The translations under genes were made by a program, and so were the position numbers. Shown piece by piece: positions 51,537 through 60,601 of a stretch of DNA of 64,000 nt. The first letter of the stretch is position 1. The number at the start of each line of letters is the position of its first letter. Origin of the DNA: Agromyces tardus (lineage in GTDB: Bacteria > Actinomycetota > Actinomycetes > Actinomycetales > Microbacteriaceae); assembly GCF_003710805.1 (NCBI RefSeq), contig NZ_RHHB01000002.1:1-64000 (forward strand). The letters are read 5' to 3'. Under the pieces are notes generated by a model, which was not told where the DNA came from, searched no databases, and was given only the letters and a program-made list of their open reading frames with translations.

Positions 51537-51651
51537 GAGTTCTCCTCTGGTGTGGGGCGGTGCTGTGGTGGTGCCGGGTGGTGCGGTCAGGGGGAGGGGG
51601 CGAGCCGACGGGGCGGCTCCGGGGCAGCGGGTGCCGCGTGGCATCCGCGGA

Positions 51652-52587
51652 TCAGGCGAAGTCGTACCACTTGCCGACGACCCGCTTGCCGAGCCAGCCG
51701 AAGAACCAGAAGACGACCACGCCGAACAGCGAGGCGAGGATGATCGCCGCGAAGAGCGGCTCGGCGTTCAGGCGCGCCTGGTACTTCGAGATGAGCGCGC
51801 CGATGCCGGGCGTGCCCCGCTGGAAGAAGAAGTCGCCGACGATCGCGCCGACCACGGCGAGGCCGGCGGAGATGCGCATGCCCGCGAAGATCGCGGGGAG
51901 CGCGGCCGGGAACTGCAGCTTCTTGAGCACGATCCACCGGCTCGCGTGCTGCAGGGCGAAGAGCTCGCGCTGGCCGGCGTCGACCGACTGCAGGCCGAAG
52001 AGCGTGTTCGACACCATCGGGAAGAGCGCGATGAGGATCGCGACGATCACGCGGGCCGTGAAGTCGAAGCCGAACCAGAAGCCGATGAGCGGAACGAGCG
52101 CGAGGATCGGGATGGTCTGCAGGATGACGGCGTAGGGGTAGAGCGACCGCTCGATCCACCGCGCCTGGTTCATCGCCACCGCCCAGACGATGCCGAGCAC
52201 GATCGCGATGACGAGGCCTGTGAGGGCCACGACCGCCGTGTTCCAGAGCGCCTCGTACATGTCGGGCGCGACCTGGGGGTCGAAGTACACCGCGAAGACC
52301 GCGTGCGGCGGCGGCAGGAGGTACGACTTCGAGGGCTCGAGGATCACGGAGCCGACGAGGTACCAGAGGCCGACGATGACCACGGCGACCGCGACCGGCG
52401 GACCCCAGTTCGCGATGCCGCCGCGCCAGCGGCGGGGCTTCAGCGGCACGGCGGCGGCCGTGTCGGGCGAGACCTCCTGCTCGGTCTCGCGGTGCTCGAG
52501 CTCGCGGTGCTCCTCGGTCGTGAGGTCGTCGACCGCCTCGGCGGCGTCCATCCCCTCTGGTCCTGCGATGATGCGCTCGGTGCTCAT
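51652..52587 (-). CDS. ABC permease (SsuC/ThiX-like)
   Basis: A 311-residue BPD_transp_1 permease with about six helices. The N-terminal 55 residues are acidic and disordered (TTEEHRELEHRETEQEVSP), then PPVAVAVVIVGLWYLVGSVI begins the first helix. The EAA loop is HASRWIVLKKLQFPAALPAI followed by FAGMRISAGLAVVGAIVGD. ATG 52587 overlaps the ATPase end by ATGA. It forms the channel for the NMT1-type importer. Confidence 0.9.
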   Translation of the reverse strand: MSTERIIAGPEGMDAAEAVDDLTTEEHRELEHRETEQEVSPDTAAAVPLKPRRWRGGIANWGPPVAVAVVIVGLWYLVGSVILEPSKSYLLPPPHAVFAVYFDPQVAPDMYEALWNTAVVALTGLVIAIVLGIVWAVAMNQARWIERSLYPYAVILQTIPILALVPLIGFWFGFDFTARVIVAILIALFPMVSNTLFGLQSVDAGQRELFALQHASRWIVLKKLQFPAALPAIFAGMRISAGLAVVGAIVGDFFFQRGTPGIGALISKYQARLNAEPLFAAIILASLFGVVVFWFFGWLGKRVVGKWYDFA

Positions 52588-53360
52588 GCGCCGTGCCCCT
52601 CTCGGAGTGCGTGCGAGACCTCGCCGACGAGGGCGGCGAACTCGGCGGTGTAGCGGATGTCGGGATCCCGCGGCATCGGGAAGGGCACGTCGAAGCCGTC
52701 GACGATGTGCCCGGGGCGGCCCGACATCACGATGACCTTCGTCGAGAGGTAGACGGCCTCGCTGACGGAGTGGGTGATGAACAGGCCCGCGAACTGCTGC
52801 TCGACGAAGAGCTTGAGCAGCTCGTCGTTCAGGTACTCCCGGGTGATCTCGTCGAGCGCGCCGAACGGCTCGTCGAAGAGGAAGAGCTCGGGGTCGAGGG
52901 TGAGCGAGCGGGCGAGCGAGGCCCGCATGCGCATGCCGCCCGAGAGCTGGCGCGGCAGGTGCTTCTCGAACCCCGACAGGCCCACCAGGTCGATCGCCTG
53001 CTGCGCCTTCGTGCGGCGCACCGCCTGCGTGTCCCACTGCAGCTCGGCGAGCAGCTCGACGTTCTGCCGCACGTTGCGCCACGGCAGGAGCGTCGGGTCC
53101 TGGAAGACGTAGCCGACGCGCGTGGTGTTCACGGTCGCGGTGCCCTCCGAGGCGGACTCGAGTCCCGACGCGATGCGCAGCAGGGTGCTCTTGCCGCAGC
53201 CCGAGGGGCCGACGACGGTGACGAACTCGCCGCGCTGCACCGTGAGGTCGACGCCCGAGAGCGCGATCGTGCCGTTCGGATACGTCAGCTGCACGTTCCG
53301 GAAGTCGAGCAGCGTCGACGTGGTCGTGGTCGGGCTCTCCGTCGCGGTCATGCGACTCAC
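52584..53360 (-). CDS. ABC ATPase (SsuB/TauB-like)
   Basis: A 258-residue nitrate/sulfonate/taurine-type ATPase. Walker A GPSGCGKST, Q-loop VFQDPTLLPW, signature LSGGMRMRASLARSL, Walker B LFLFDEPFGALDE, switch LFITHSVSEAV. Start is GTG 53360, overlapping the amidohydrolase stop (GTGA); ATG 53351 with AAAGGGG upstream is an alternative. It powers the importer of 50370-52587. Confidence 0.92.
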   Translation of the reverse strand: MSRMTATESPTTTTSTLLDFRNVQLTYPNGTIALSGVDLTVQRGEFVTVVGPSGCGKSTLLRIASGLESASEGTATVNTTRVGYVFQDPTLLPWRNVRQNVELLAELQWDTQAVRRTKAQQAIDLVGLSGFEKHLPRQLSGGMRMRASLARSLTLDPELFLFDEPFGALDEITREYLNDELLKLFVEQQFAGLFITHSVSEAVYLSTKVIVMSGRPGHIVDGFDVPFPMPRDPDIRYTAEFAALVGEVSHALREGHGA

Positions 53361-54613
53361 CCCTTTCCGATGAGGAGTCCGGACGGCAGCGCGGCCGGGG
53401 GCTCGGCGATCCGGTGATCGACGGTGGTGCGGGCCACGACGCGGCCCGCGTGGATCACGATGCGTTCGGCGGATGCCTCGGCGATGACCTCGCCCAGGCT
53501 CGCGCCGCGCACGGCCACGAACTCGGCGGCTGCGCCCGGCACGGCGCCGGCCCGCGGCATCCGCATGACGTCGCGTGCCCCGTTCGAGACGAGGTGCCAG
53601 GCCGTCTCGAGGTCGAGGTGGCCCGCGACGACGAGCAGTGCGGCCGTCTCAAGGGCGTCGCTGCGGCCGAGGGGGTTGAAGGGGTCGCGCACGTTGTCGG
53701 CGCCCGCGCCCACGACGGCGCCCGCGTCGAGGAGCGGACGCAGGGCGGTGAGCCCGCGCGGCGTCGAGACGGGATGCTGCCGGCCCTGCAGGTAGAGGTT
53801 CGTGATCGGCAGGCTCACGACGCCGATGCGCGCCTCGACGAGCTCGGCGATGACCACGGCGAGCTCGTCCTCGGGCAGCGTGCCGAGCCGCACGCTGTGG
53901 CCCGCGGTGCGCACGAGGTGCTCGGGCCAGTCGCGAACGACGCGAGCGAACTCGCGCATCGTGACGGGACCGTCGAGCGACTCGTCGGTGTGCAGGTCGG
54001 CGCCGATGCCGCGTCGCTCGGCGATCGCGAGCAGGCGGCGCACCTCGGCGTCGGGATCGTCGGCGAGGTGCGGCGCGCCGCCGGCGAGGTCGAGCCCGCG
54101 GTCGAGGGCGCCCTCGATGGTCGCGTCGTCCATGCCGACGGGCGGCAGGGCGACGAGTTCGAGGTGCAGGTAGCCGGCGAGGTCGTCGCGCAGCCGCACG
54201 AGTGCATCGACCCCGCGGTACGGGCGGTCGCCGGGGAGGAGGTTGACGTGGCTGCGGATGGCCGTGGTGCCCGTGCGCAGCAGCTTCAGCGCCGCCGTGC
54301 GCGCACGCAGGTAGATGTCGTCCTCGGAGAGGTGCTCCTGGAACGCGTGGAACGTCTCGATCGCCTGCTCGAGGTCGCCGAATGGCGGGTCGATCGCGTC
54401 CCAGGTGAGCGCCTTGTCGAGGTGGGCGTGCGGCTCGGCGGCCGCGGGGAGCAGCAGGTACCCGGCGAGGTCGACGACGCCCGCGGCATCCGTCGCCACC
54501 GCCGTGCCGGCCGGCAGCACCTCGACGACGGCGCCGTCGGCGATCACGACGTCGCAGACTCGACCGTCGCCGAGCGTGGCTTCACGGAGCAGCGACACGG
54601 GCTCGGGATGCAC
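53357..54613 (-). CDS. CodA-type cytosine deaminase-family amidohydrolase
   Basis: A 418-residue metal-dependent hydrolase of the cytosine deaminase family. All ligands fit CodA: EPHAHLDKALTW (two His), ADLHTDESLD (His and catalytic Glu region), AGHSVRLG (His) and AGADNVRDPFNPLGR (Asp). It would deaminate or hydrolyse an N-heterocycle. GTG 54613 follows GGAGG. It is the first gene of the leftward operon with the NMT1-type importer, so it probably acts on the imported compound. Divergent from the XRE-cupin regulator. Cytosine itself, isocytosine, creatinine-like rings and triazines are all possible. Confidence 0.85.
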   Translation of the reverse strand: MHPEPVSLLREATLGDGRVCDVVIADGAVVEVLPAGTAVATDAAGVVDLAGYLLLPAAAEPHAHLDKALTWDAIDPPFGDLEQAIETFHAFQEHLSEDDIYLRARTAALKLLRTGTTAIRSHVNLLPGDRPYRGVDALVRLRDDLAGYLHLELVALPPVGMDDATIEGALDRGLDLAGGAPHLADDPDAEVRRLLAIAERRGIGADLHTDESLDGPVTMREFARVVRDWPEHLVRTAGHSVRLGTLPEDELAVVIAELVEARIGVVSLPITNLYLQGRQHPVSTPRGLTALRPLLDAGAVVGAGADNVRDPFNPLGRSDALETAALLVVAGHLDLETAWHLVSNGARDVMRMPRAGAVPGAAAEFVAVRGASLGEVIAEASAERIVIHAGRVVARTTVDHRIAEPPAALPSGLLIGKG

Positions 54614-54670
54614 TGGGTCGCCTCCTGCAGCGGTCGTGGGGTGGGGGATGCCGCACGTCGTCGGGTGGCG

Positions 54671-54708
54671 ATGTTGATAGCCTCAATGTTGATGGCCTGA
54701 ACATGTTC
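54671..54708. promoter_or_regulatory. Direct repeats and palindrome between amidohydrolase and XRE-cupin genes
   Basis: ATGTTGAT occurs at 54671 and 54686 (15-bp period, extended as TRGCCT), followed by the palindrome GAACATGTTC (54699-54708). This is the A+T-richest part of the divergent gap and a candidate regulator site for the island. Confidence 0.45.
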
Positions 54709-54823
54709 GAGCGTAGGCACGTGCCGTTTCGGCCGCGTAACCCGAGTGTTTCGGTTCCAAGACACCGTCGTGTCGGGGCGTGCACCGGCCCCACGATGGA
54801 GCGTGAGAGAGGTGGGAGCTGCG

Positions 54824-55516
54824 ATGGCGACGGCGAGGGTGGAAGGCGAGGCGCACGCCGAGCGCGGCGGCATCGACCGCCAGGTCGAGCTCCTCGGCGC
54901 GCGCATCCGCACATTGCGACGGGCCCGGTCGCTCACGCTCGTGCAGGTGGCCGAGCTCTCGGGCCTCTCGCACCCGTTCCTGAGCCAGGTCGAGAACGGC
55001 CGGGCGCGCCCGAGCTTCGCCTCGCTCGACCGCATCGCGCGGGCGCTCGGCACCACCCAGGTGGAGCTCTTCGCGGCACTCGCCCAGTCGGCGCCCGCCG
55101 CCACGCCGGCGTCCGGGGCGGTCGTGATCGACGAGGGCATCGGCATGTCGGGGCCGTTCGCCGAGGGCTCCGCACGCGTGCTCGTCGCCGGCGCGTCGGC
55201 GTTCACGCCGATGGAGTTCGTCTCGGGCAACCGCGAGTTCGGCGAGTACTTCGTGCACGACGAGGAGGAGTTCTGCTACGTCGTCGAGGGCATGATCGAG
55301 GCCGACTTCGGCGGAGCCGAGACGCGCATGCTGCACGCCGGGCAGGCGTTCTACTACCGCGGCGGCACGCCCCATCGCTGGCGCTCGCCCGACGGCGCGG
55401 TCTACCGGGTGCTCGTCGTGAAGCAGCGGATCGCCCCGGCCGACGTCGCCCCGGATGCGGCGGGTGGCGCGGTCGGCTCGGCCGACGCGGCCACCGCGGC
55501 AGGCGCGCCCGCATGA
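54824..55516 (+). CDS. XRE-cupin transcriptional regulator
   Basis: A 230-residue regulator. The XRE helix-turn-helix (about 20-80) is LGARIRTLRRARSLTLVQVA, LSGLSHPFLSQVENGRARPS. The cupin domain (about 120-200) is FGEYFVHDEEEFCYVVEGMI, MLHAGQAFYYRGGTPHRWRS, with metal-like His/Glu residues. Such regulators (HipB/PuuR-like) sense the substrate of the adjacent catabolic genes. ATG 54824 has GAGGTGGGAG upstream. It overlaps the reductase gene by ATGA and is divergent from the amidohydrolase-ABC operon, so it is the probable regulator of the island. Confidence 0.88.
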   Translation: MATARVEGEAHAERGGIDRQVELLGARIRTLRRARSLTLVQVAELSGLSHPFLSQVENGRARPSFASLDRIARALGTTQVELFAALAQSAPAATPASGAVVIDEGIGMSGPFAEGSARVLVAGASAFTPMEFVSGNREFGEYFVHDEEEFCYVVEGMIEADFGGAETRMLHAGQAFYYRGGTPHRWRSPDGAVYRVLVVKQRIAPADVAPDAAGGAVGSADAATAAGAPA

Positions 55517-56463
55517 CCGCCCCCGCCCCCGAGTTCGACGTCGTCGCGCGCGGCACCGCGACGATCGCCGACGACATCGTGCGGGTCGACCTCGTGCGGG
55601 CCGACGGCACGCCGTTCCCCGAATGGCGCCCCGGCGCGCACGTCGACCTGCTGCTGCCCATCGGCGTGGAGCGCCAGTACTCGCTCTGCGGGGACCCGGC
55701 CGACCGCGCGACCTGGACGATCGGCGTGCTGCGCGAGCAGGACGGGCGCGGTGGGTCCGACTGGGTGCACGACAGCCTCGCGGCGGGCGCGACGCTGCGC
55801 GTGCGCGGTCCGTGGAACCACTTCGCGATGGCGGATGCCGCGCGCTACCGCTTCGTCGCGGGCGGCATCGGCATCACGCCGCTCCTGCCGATGATCCGCG
55901 CCGCTGCGGCATCCGGAGCCGACTGGACGCTCGACTACGCAGGACGCACCGCCTCGCGCATGGCGTTCGTGCCCGAACTCGCTGCGCTCGCCGCCGACCG
56001 GGTGCGCCTGCACGTCGCCGACGAGGGACGCCGGCTCGACCTCGGGTCGCTCGCGCCGCAGCCCGGCGAGCTGGTCTACGCGTGCGGACCGGCCCGCCTG
56101 CTCGACGAGCTCGCCGAACGCTCGGCGGACTGGCCGCCCGCGACCCTGCACGTCGAGCGCTTCGAGGCGAAGCCGCTCGCCGAGCCCGTGCTGCACGAGT
56201 CGTTCGAGGTCGAACTGCTGCTCTCGGGCGAGACGGTCACCGTGCCGCCCGACCGCACCGTGCTCGAGGTCGTCGAGGAGGCGGGCGTCTTCGTGCTGTC
56301 GTCGTGCCGCGAGGGCACGTGCGGCACGTGCGAGACGGTGGTCGTCGAGGGCGAGGTCGACCACCGCGACTCGATCCTGAGTCCCGAGGAGCAGCGGGCG
56401 AGCGACCGCATGATGATCTGCGTCTCGCGGGCGGCGTGCCCGCGCCTCGTGCTCGAGCTCTAG
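55513..56463 (+). CDS. VanB-type (phthalate dioxygenase reductase) 2Fe-2S oxidoreductase
   Basis: A 316-residue reductase. The N-terminal FMN/FAD domain has GVERQYSLCGDP (RxYS), the NAD domain has FVAGGIGITPLLPMI and YACGPARLLDELAE, and the C-terminal plant-type ferredoxin has CREGTCGTCE plus the distant Cys in MMICVSRA (C-x4-C-x2-C...C). Such proteins pass electrons from NAD(P)H to a Rieske oxygenase, as in O- or N-demethylation. No oxygenase gene is in the window. It starts by ATGA overlap with the XRE-cupin gene. Confidence 0.9.
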   Translation: MTAPAPEFDVVARGTATIADDIVRVDLVRADGTPFPEWRPGAHVDLLLPIGVERQYSLCGDPADRATWTIGVLREQDGRGGSDWVHDSLAAGATLRVRGPWNHFAMADAARYRFVAGGIGITPLLPMIRAAAASGADWTLDYAGRTASRMAFVPELAALAADRVRLHVADEGRRLDLGSLAPQPGELVYACGPARLLDELAERSADWPPATLHVERFEAKPLAEPVLHESFEVELLLSGETVTVPPDRTVLEVVEEAGVFVLSSCREGTCGTCETVVVEGEVDHRDSILSPEEQRASDRMMICVSRAACPRLVLEL

Positions 56464-56501
56464 GAGCCCGGGTCCGGTCCAGCGGAGGCGCCGCGCCCTG
56501 C

Positions 56502-57803
56502 TCAGCGCCCGACGCGCGCCCGCATCGCCGCCACGAGCTCCCGGTCGTCGGCCGTGACGAGCTCGTAGTCGCGCACCACCACGCGGCCCGCGACGATCAC
56601 GTGCCTCGGCCGCCGCCCCGGCGATGCCCACAGGAGCCCCGCCACCGGGTCGGCGACGCCGGCATCGGCGACGCCCGAGACATCCCACACGCAGAGGTCG
56701 GCCGCGGCGCCGGGGCGCAGGTGCCCCAGCTCGGCGCGCCCGAGCCCGAGCGCCGACCCCTCGGTGGCCATGCCCAGCACGTCCTGCGCGGCCAGCGCCG
56801 GCCCCACGAGCCCCGAGACCTGCATGGCGAGGCGGGCGTCGGCGAGCAGGTGGCCGGCGTCGTTCGATCCGCCTCCGCTCGTGCCGAGCCCCACGACGAT
56901 GCCGGCGTCGCGCAAGGCGGCGACCGGGGCCACGCCCCAGCCCATCACGACGTCGCAGCCGGGGGCATGGGTGGCGGTGATGCCGGATGCCGCGAGCCGG
57001 GCGATCTCGTCGTCGGTCACGCCGCACAGGTGCGCGAGGGTCACGTCGGGCGCGAGCCAGCCCCACTCGTCGAGCAGCTCGAGCGGACGCCGCCCGTAGC
57101 GCTCGAGCGAGACCGCGACGTCGACCTGCTCGTTGGCCTGGGTGCGGCGGCGGAGCCCGTGCCGCGCGGCGACCTCGCCGAGCAGCCGGAAGGTGGCCTC
57201 GCCGTCGCTGTGCACGCCGGCCGGGCCGACGGCGAGCTGCAGCATGCCGTCGGCGGAGACGCCGGTCGCGCCGAGCGGGAGCGCGCCGGCGATCGCCTCG
57301 GCCGAGGTCGCGGCCTCCTCGGGGTCGTCGCGTGCCGCCCCGCGCACGAATGCGAGGCGCGCGCCGAGGTCGCGGGCGGCGTCGGCGGTCGCCCTCGCGA
57401 TGCCGACGGAATCGGCCCCGGCCGGCCACGTGAGATGGTGGTCGGCCACGGTCGTCACGCCCGAGAGCAGGCCCTCGGCGAGGCCGACGCGGGCGGCGAT
57501 CGACGCGAGCCCGGGGTCGACGACCGCCTCGCCGTACGCCGCCGCCATCGTCGGCAGCCACTGCGCCATGGGCACGCTGCGCGTGCCCGGCAGCGTGCGG
57601 AACGCGCTCTGCAGCAGGTGGTGGTGGGCGTTGACGAGACCGGCGGTGACGACGCATCCGCTCGCATCGATCGTCGTCAGGTCGACCGGCGCAGTGCCGG
57701 CCGGCCAGGCGTCGACGACGACCCCGCGCGCGACGTGCAGGTCGCCGCCCCGCACGGTGCGGGGGTCGACGAGGATCGCTTCGGCGCCGGTGAGGGAGAG
57801 CAT
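56502..57803 (-). CDS. TRZ/ATZ-type (8-oxoguanine deaminase-like) hydrolase with atypical metal site
   Basis: A 433-residue amidohydrolase. VNAHHHLLQS (58-67) and LAHLCGV (His258) match the family. At the third ligand, where relatives have HTHLAE, this protein reads RTQANE (220-225: Gln222 for His). Where relatives have VDGS(A/S)SND, it reads TSGGGSND (Ser309 for Asp). The remainder, including VAHCP-like THAPGCDVVMGWGVAPV and the C-terminal beta-sandwich (LRPGAAADLCVWD), is well formed. It may use another metal geometry or another reaction, as TrzN does with its Thr, or be inactive. ATG 57803 is 7 nt after TAGAAC. Confidence 0.8.
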   Translation of the reverse strand: MLSLTGAEAILVDPRTVRGGDLHVARGVVVDAWPAGTAPVDLTTIDASGCVVTAGLVNAHHHLLQSAFRTLPGTRSVPMAQWLPTMAAAYGEAVVDPGLASIAARVGLAEGLLSGVTTVADHHLTWPAGADSVGIARATADAARDLGARLAFVRGAARDDPEEAATSAEAIAGALPLGATGVSADGMLQLAVGPAGVHSDGEATFRLLGEVAARHGLRRRTQANEQVDVAVSLERYGRRPLELLDEWGWLAPDVTLAHLCGVTDDEIARLAASGITATHAPGCDVVMGWGVAPVAALRDAGIVVGLGTSGGGSNDAGHLLADARLAMQVSGLVGPALAAQDVLGMATEGSALGLGRAELGHLRPGAAADLCVWDVSGVADAGVADPVAGLLWASPGRRPRHVIVAGRVVVRDYELVTADDRELVAAMRARVGR

Positions 57804-57866
57804 GGCGACCGTTCTAGCAGCGGCGTGTGTCGCGGGTGTGTCGGGCACCCGCGCCGCCGTGCCGGG

Positions 57867-58553
57867 TCAGCCGAGCAGCAGGGTGCGCAGCTGGTCGGTC
57901 GAGTGCACGACCGCGTAGGTGTCGGCCGCCTCGGCGGGGGAGCCGTAGCCCCACTCCACGAGGATCGTGGGCACGCCGTGCGCGGCCGCGCCGAGCGTGT
58001 CGTACGCACGGTCGCCGACCATCACGGGGTCGGAGACGTCGGCGCCGCGCTCGCGGAGCTCGCGCAGCGCGAGGCCGACGATCTCGGCCTTCGTGCTGAT
58101 CTCCTCGTCGTCGCTCGCGCCGGCGATCACCGTGAAGTACCTGGTGAGATCCGCGTGCTCGAGCACGGCACGCGCCATGGACTCGGGCTTCGACGTGGCG
58201 AGCGCGAGGGGCACGCCGGCGGCGTGGATCCGCTCGAGCACGCCGGCCACGCCGGGGAACACGGGCGAGCGCATCGCGCGCGGCTCGTAGTGCGCGCGGT
58301 AGATCTCGAGGGCGCGCCAGGCCTCCTCCTCGGTGAAGTCCGAGGTCATGCGGAGGCTGTCGAGCAGGGGCGGGCCGACGAAGGCGAGCAGTTCGTCCTC
58401 GGGCGGCACGGGCAGGCCGAGCGTGGAGAACATGTGGGCGAGTGACGTCGTGATGTCCGAAGCGGAGTCGATGATGGTGCCGTCGAGGTCGAACAGCACG
58501 GCCGACCAGGTTCGCGTCGGGGGCAGCGTCTGGGTGGGCATGGGGAGAGTCAC
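57867..58553 (-). CDS. HAD-family phosphatase (phosphoglycolate phosphatase-like)
   Basis: A 228-residue HAD hydrolase. Motif I VLFDLDGTIIDS, motif II LALATSKPES, motif III Lys in STKAEIVGLAL, and motif IV VMVGDRAYD. The small cap after motif I suits gph-like phosphatases. GTG 58553 lies 6 nt after a minus-strand TAGGAT, suggesting a leaderless message. Substrate may be 2-phosphoglycolate, a nucleotide or sugar phosphate. Confidence 0.87.
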   Translation of the reverse strand: MTLPMPTQTLPPTRTWSAVLFDLDGTIIDSASDITTSLAHMFSTLGLPVPPEDELLAFVGPPLLDSLRMTSDFTEEEAWRALEIYRAHYEPRAMRSPVFPGVAGVLERIHAAGVPLALATSKPESMARAVLEHADLTRYFTVIAGASDDEEISTKAEIVGLALRELRERGADVSDPVMVGDRAYDTLGAAAHGVPTILVEWGYGSPAEAADTYAVVHSTDQLRTLLLG

Positions 58554-58702
58554 CGTGACATCCTAGGTGGCACTTCTCAGAAACCGCTGACCGCTCGGTC
58601 GGGAGAAGGTGTGAGAATCGCTCATGGCTGCAGGGTGGCACAACGGGCCGCCGGGGCACCAATCGGGGCGTACGGTCCGGTTCGGAACGGGCGGCGTCGG
58701 CC

Positions 58703-59398
58703 TCAGAAGAGCCGGGCGTGCCCGCCGTCGACGCCGCGCATCGCGTCGTAGTCGAGCACGACGCAGCGGATGCCGCGGTCCTCCGCGAGGGTGCGGGCCT
58801 GCGGCTTGATCTCCTGCGCCGCGAAGACGCCCGTCACGGGCGCGAGCAGCGGATCGCGGTTCATGAGCTCGAGGTAGCGGGTGAGCTGCTCGACGCCGTC
58901 GATGTCGCCGCGGCGCTTGAGCTCGACCGCGACCGAGCGGCCCGTGGCATCCGTCGCCAGGATGTCGACCGGCCCGATCGCGGTCATGTACTCGCGACGC
59001 ACCAGCCGGTAGCCGTCGCCGAGGAGCTCGATCTGCTCGGCGAGGAGCTTCTGCAGGTGCGATTCCACGCCGTCCTTCACGAGGCCCGGATCGGCGCCGA
59101 GGTCGTGCGCGGAGTCGTGCAGCACCTCGTGGATCGACACGATGAGCCGATCGGCGGTCTTCGTGTGGGTCACCTGCCAGAGCTCGACGATGCCCGCTTC
59201 GCGCTGGTCGTCGTCGGGCTCGAGCGACTGGAGCGTGCAGGGCGGGCTCATCCAGTTGAGCGGCTTGTAGCTGCCGCCGTCGGAATGCACCAGGAGGCTG
59301 CCGTCGCCCTTCACCATGAGCAGGCGGGTGGCGAGCGGCAGGTGCGCCGAGAGCCGGCCGGCGTAATCGACGGAGCAACGGGCGATGACGAGACGCAC
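58703..59398 (-). CDS. nucS: Mismatch endonuclease NucS (EndoMS)
   Basis: A 231-residue nuclease matching NucS, which replaces MutS-MutL in most actinobacteria by cutting both strands at G-T, G-G and T-T mismatches. N-terminal DNA-binding domain [40 protein letters not shown]; catalytic RecB-like domain with Asp in GPVDILATD and VAVELKRRG (Glu, Lys). The C-terminal ...HARLF is like the terminal motif that binds the sliding clamp. It is one of the better lineage markers here. Divergent from the DHFR-like gene. Confidence 0.95.
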   Translation of the reverse strand: MRLVIARCSVDYAGRLSAHLPLATRLLMVKGDGSLLVHSDGGSYKPLNWMSPPCTLQSLEPDDDQREAGIVELWQVTHTKTADRLIVSIHEVLHDSAHDLGADPGLVKDGVESHLQKLLAEQIELLGDGYRLVRREYMTAIGPVDILATDATGRSVAVELKRRGDIDGVEQLTRYLELMNRDPLLAPVTGVFAAQEIKPQARTLAEDRGIRCVVLDYDAMRGVDGGHARLF

Positions 59399-59444
59399 CC
59401 GACGAGTCTACGATGGGCGCACGTCATCGCCGGGGGAGGGCTCG

Positions 59445-60005
59445 ATGGGTCGGCTCGTCTACTCCACGCTCGCATCGCTCGACGGGTTCATCGCCGACGA
59501 GGACGGCCGCTTCGACTGGGCGGTGCCGAGCGCCGAGGTGCACGCCGCCGTGAACGCGCGCCTGCACGGCGTCGGCACCTTCCTGCTCGGGCGCCGGCTC
59601 TACGAGGTCATGCGCGCGTGGGACGCCGTCGACGTGACCGGGCAGCCTGCGGAGGTGGTCGGGTTCGCGCGCATCTGGCGCGCCGCCGACAAGGTCGTGT
59701 ACTCGCGCACCCTGCGCAGCGTCGAGGAGCCCCGCACGCGGCTCGAGCGGCACTTCGAGGTGGACGGAGTCCGCCGGTTCGTCGCCGCCGCCGGGCGCGA
59801 CGTCGCGATCGGCGGCCCCGACCTCGCCGCCGCCGCGTTCCGCGCCGCGATCGTCGACGACGTGGTGCTGCACGTGTTCCCGGTGCTCATCGGGGCCGGC
59901 ACCACGGCGTTCCCCGCCGACGTGCGGCTCGACCTCGAGCTCGTCGCGGAACGCCGCTTCGGCGACGGCGTCGTCGGGCTCGAGTACCGCCGCGCGCGTT
60001 CCTGA
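59445..60005 (+). CDS. Dihydrofolate reductase-family (RibD-C) protein
   Basis: A 186-residue RibD_C/DHFR-like reductase: RLVYSTLASLDGFIADEDGR, VGTFLLGRRLYEVMRAWD, DVAIGGPDLAAAAFRAAIVD, LHVFPVLIGAGTTAF. These proteins reduce pterins or pyrimidine intermediates with NADPH, but the members outside RibD are largely uncharacterised. ATG 59445 follows GGGGGAGGG. The -10 box TACGAT lies about 30 nt upstream. Confidence 0.85.
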   Translation: MGRLVYSTLASLDGFIADEDGRFDWAVPSAEVHAAVNARLHGVGTFLLGRRLYEVMRAWDAVDVTGQPAEVVGFARIWRAADKVVYSRTLRSVEEPRTRLERHFEVDGVRRFVAAAGRDVAIGGPDLAAAAFRAAIVDDVVLHVFPVLIGAGTTAFPADVRLDLELVAERRFGDGVVGLEYRRARS

Positions 60006-60050
60006 GGGGCACCCCGACCCCGCGCCGCCCCGACCTCTCGCCGCCGCGGG

Positions 60051-60524
60051 TCAGCTCGCGGGCGGCCCGTCGTAGGGCCGAGCCTCGTGGTGCCGGCGGC
60101 CGTGCGTGCGATTGCGTTCCTTCATCTCCGCCTCGTAGACGTGTCGCCGACCCTCGACCAAGGCCTCGCGTGCCGCACGCTCCGAGTCCTTCACGGCCGA
60201 GTAGTAGCCGTCGTCGTACTCCTCGACGATCTGGAACGTCCAGCGTCCCTCGAGCACGTTCCGCCCGATGATGCACTCCTGCAGCTCATCGGCGATCTCG
60301 TCGTGGCCCGCACGGCGGAAGAGCTCGACGGCCTCGCCGATCTTCATGTCGGCCATGCCCGTGAGGCGATGCCAGTGGTACAGCGAGCCGCGGGCGTCCT
60401 CGATCACCTCGAGCGCCTCGGAGTACTTGCCGAGCGCCTCGACGGTCAGGTCGCTCACGCCGCTCGGTCGCGTGTGCTCGGCACGCGGATCGTCGTCGGG
60501 CACGGGGTCGGGCGTCACGCTCAT
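60051..60524 (-). CDS. Conserved hypothetical protein, 157 residues
   Basis: A soluble, charged protein: VSDLTVEALGKYSEALEVIE, RGSLYHWHRLTGMADMKIGE, VELFRRAGHDEIADELQECI, GRNVLEGRWTFQIVEEYDDG, and a basic His/Arg-rich C-terminus (GRRHHEARP). It looks mostly helical. I recognise it only as a type of actinobacterial conserved protein without a name. ATG 60524 begins the recognisable part; no strong ribosome site is obvious. Confidence 0.7.
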   Translation of the reverse strand: MSVTPDPVPDDDPRAEHTRPSGVSDLTVEALGKYSEALEVIEDARGSLYHWHRLTGMADMKIGEAVELFRRAGHDEIADELQECIIGRNVLEGRWTFQIVEEYDDGYYSAVKDSERAAREALVEGRRHVYEAEMKERNRTHGRRHHEARPYDGPPAS

Positions 60525-60601
60525 GGCGGCATTCTGCCCCGCGGATGCCGCCGCCGACAGGACCTTGCGCCCGTGGCGGCGGCGTGCCGCCGACGCCGTC
60601 G

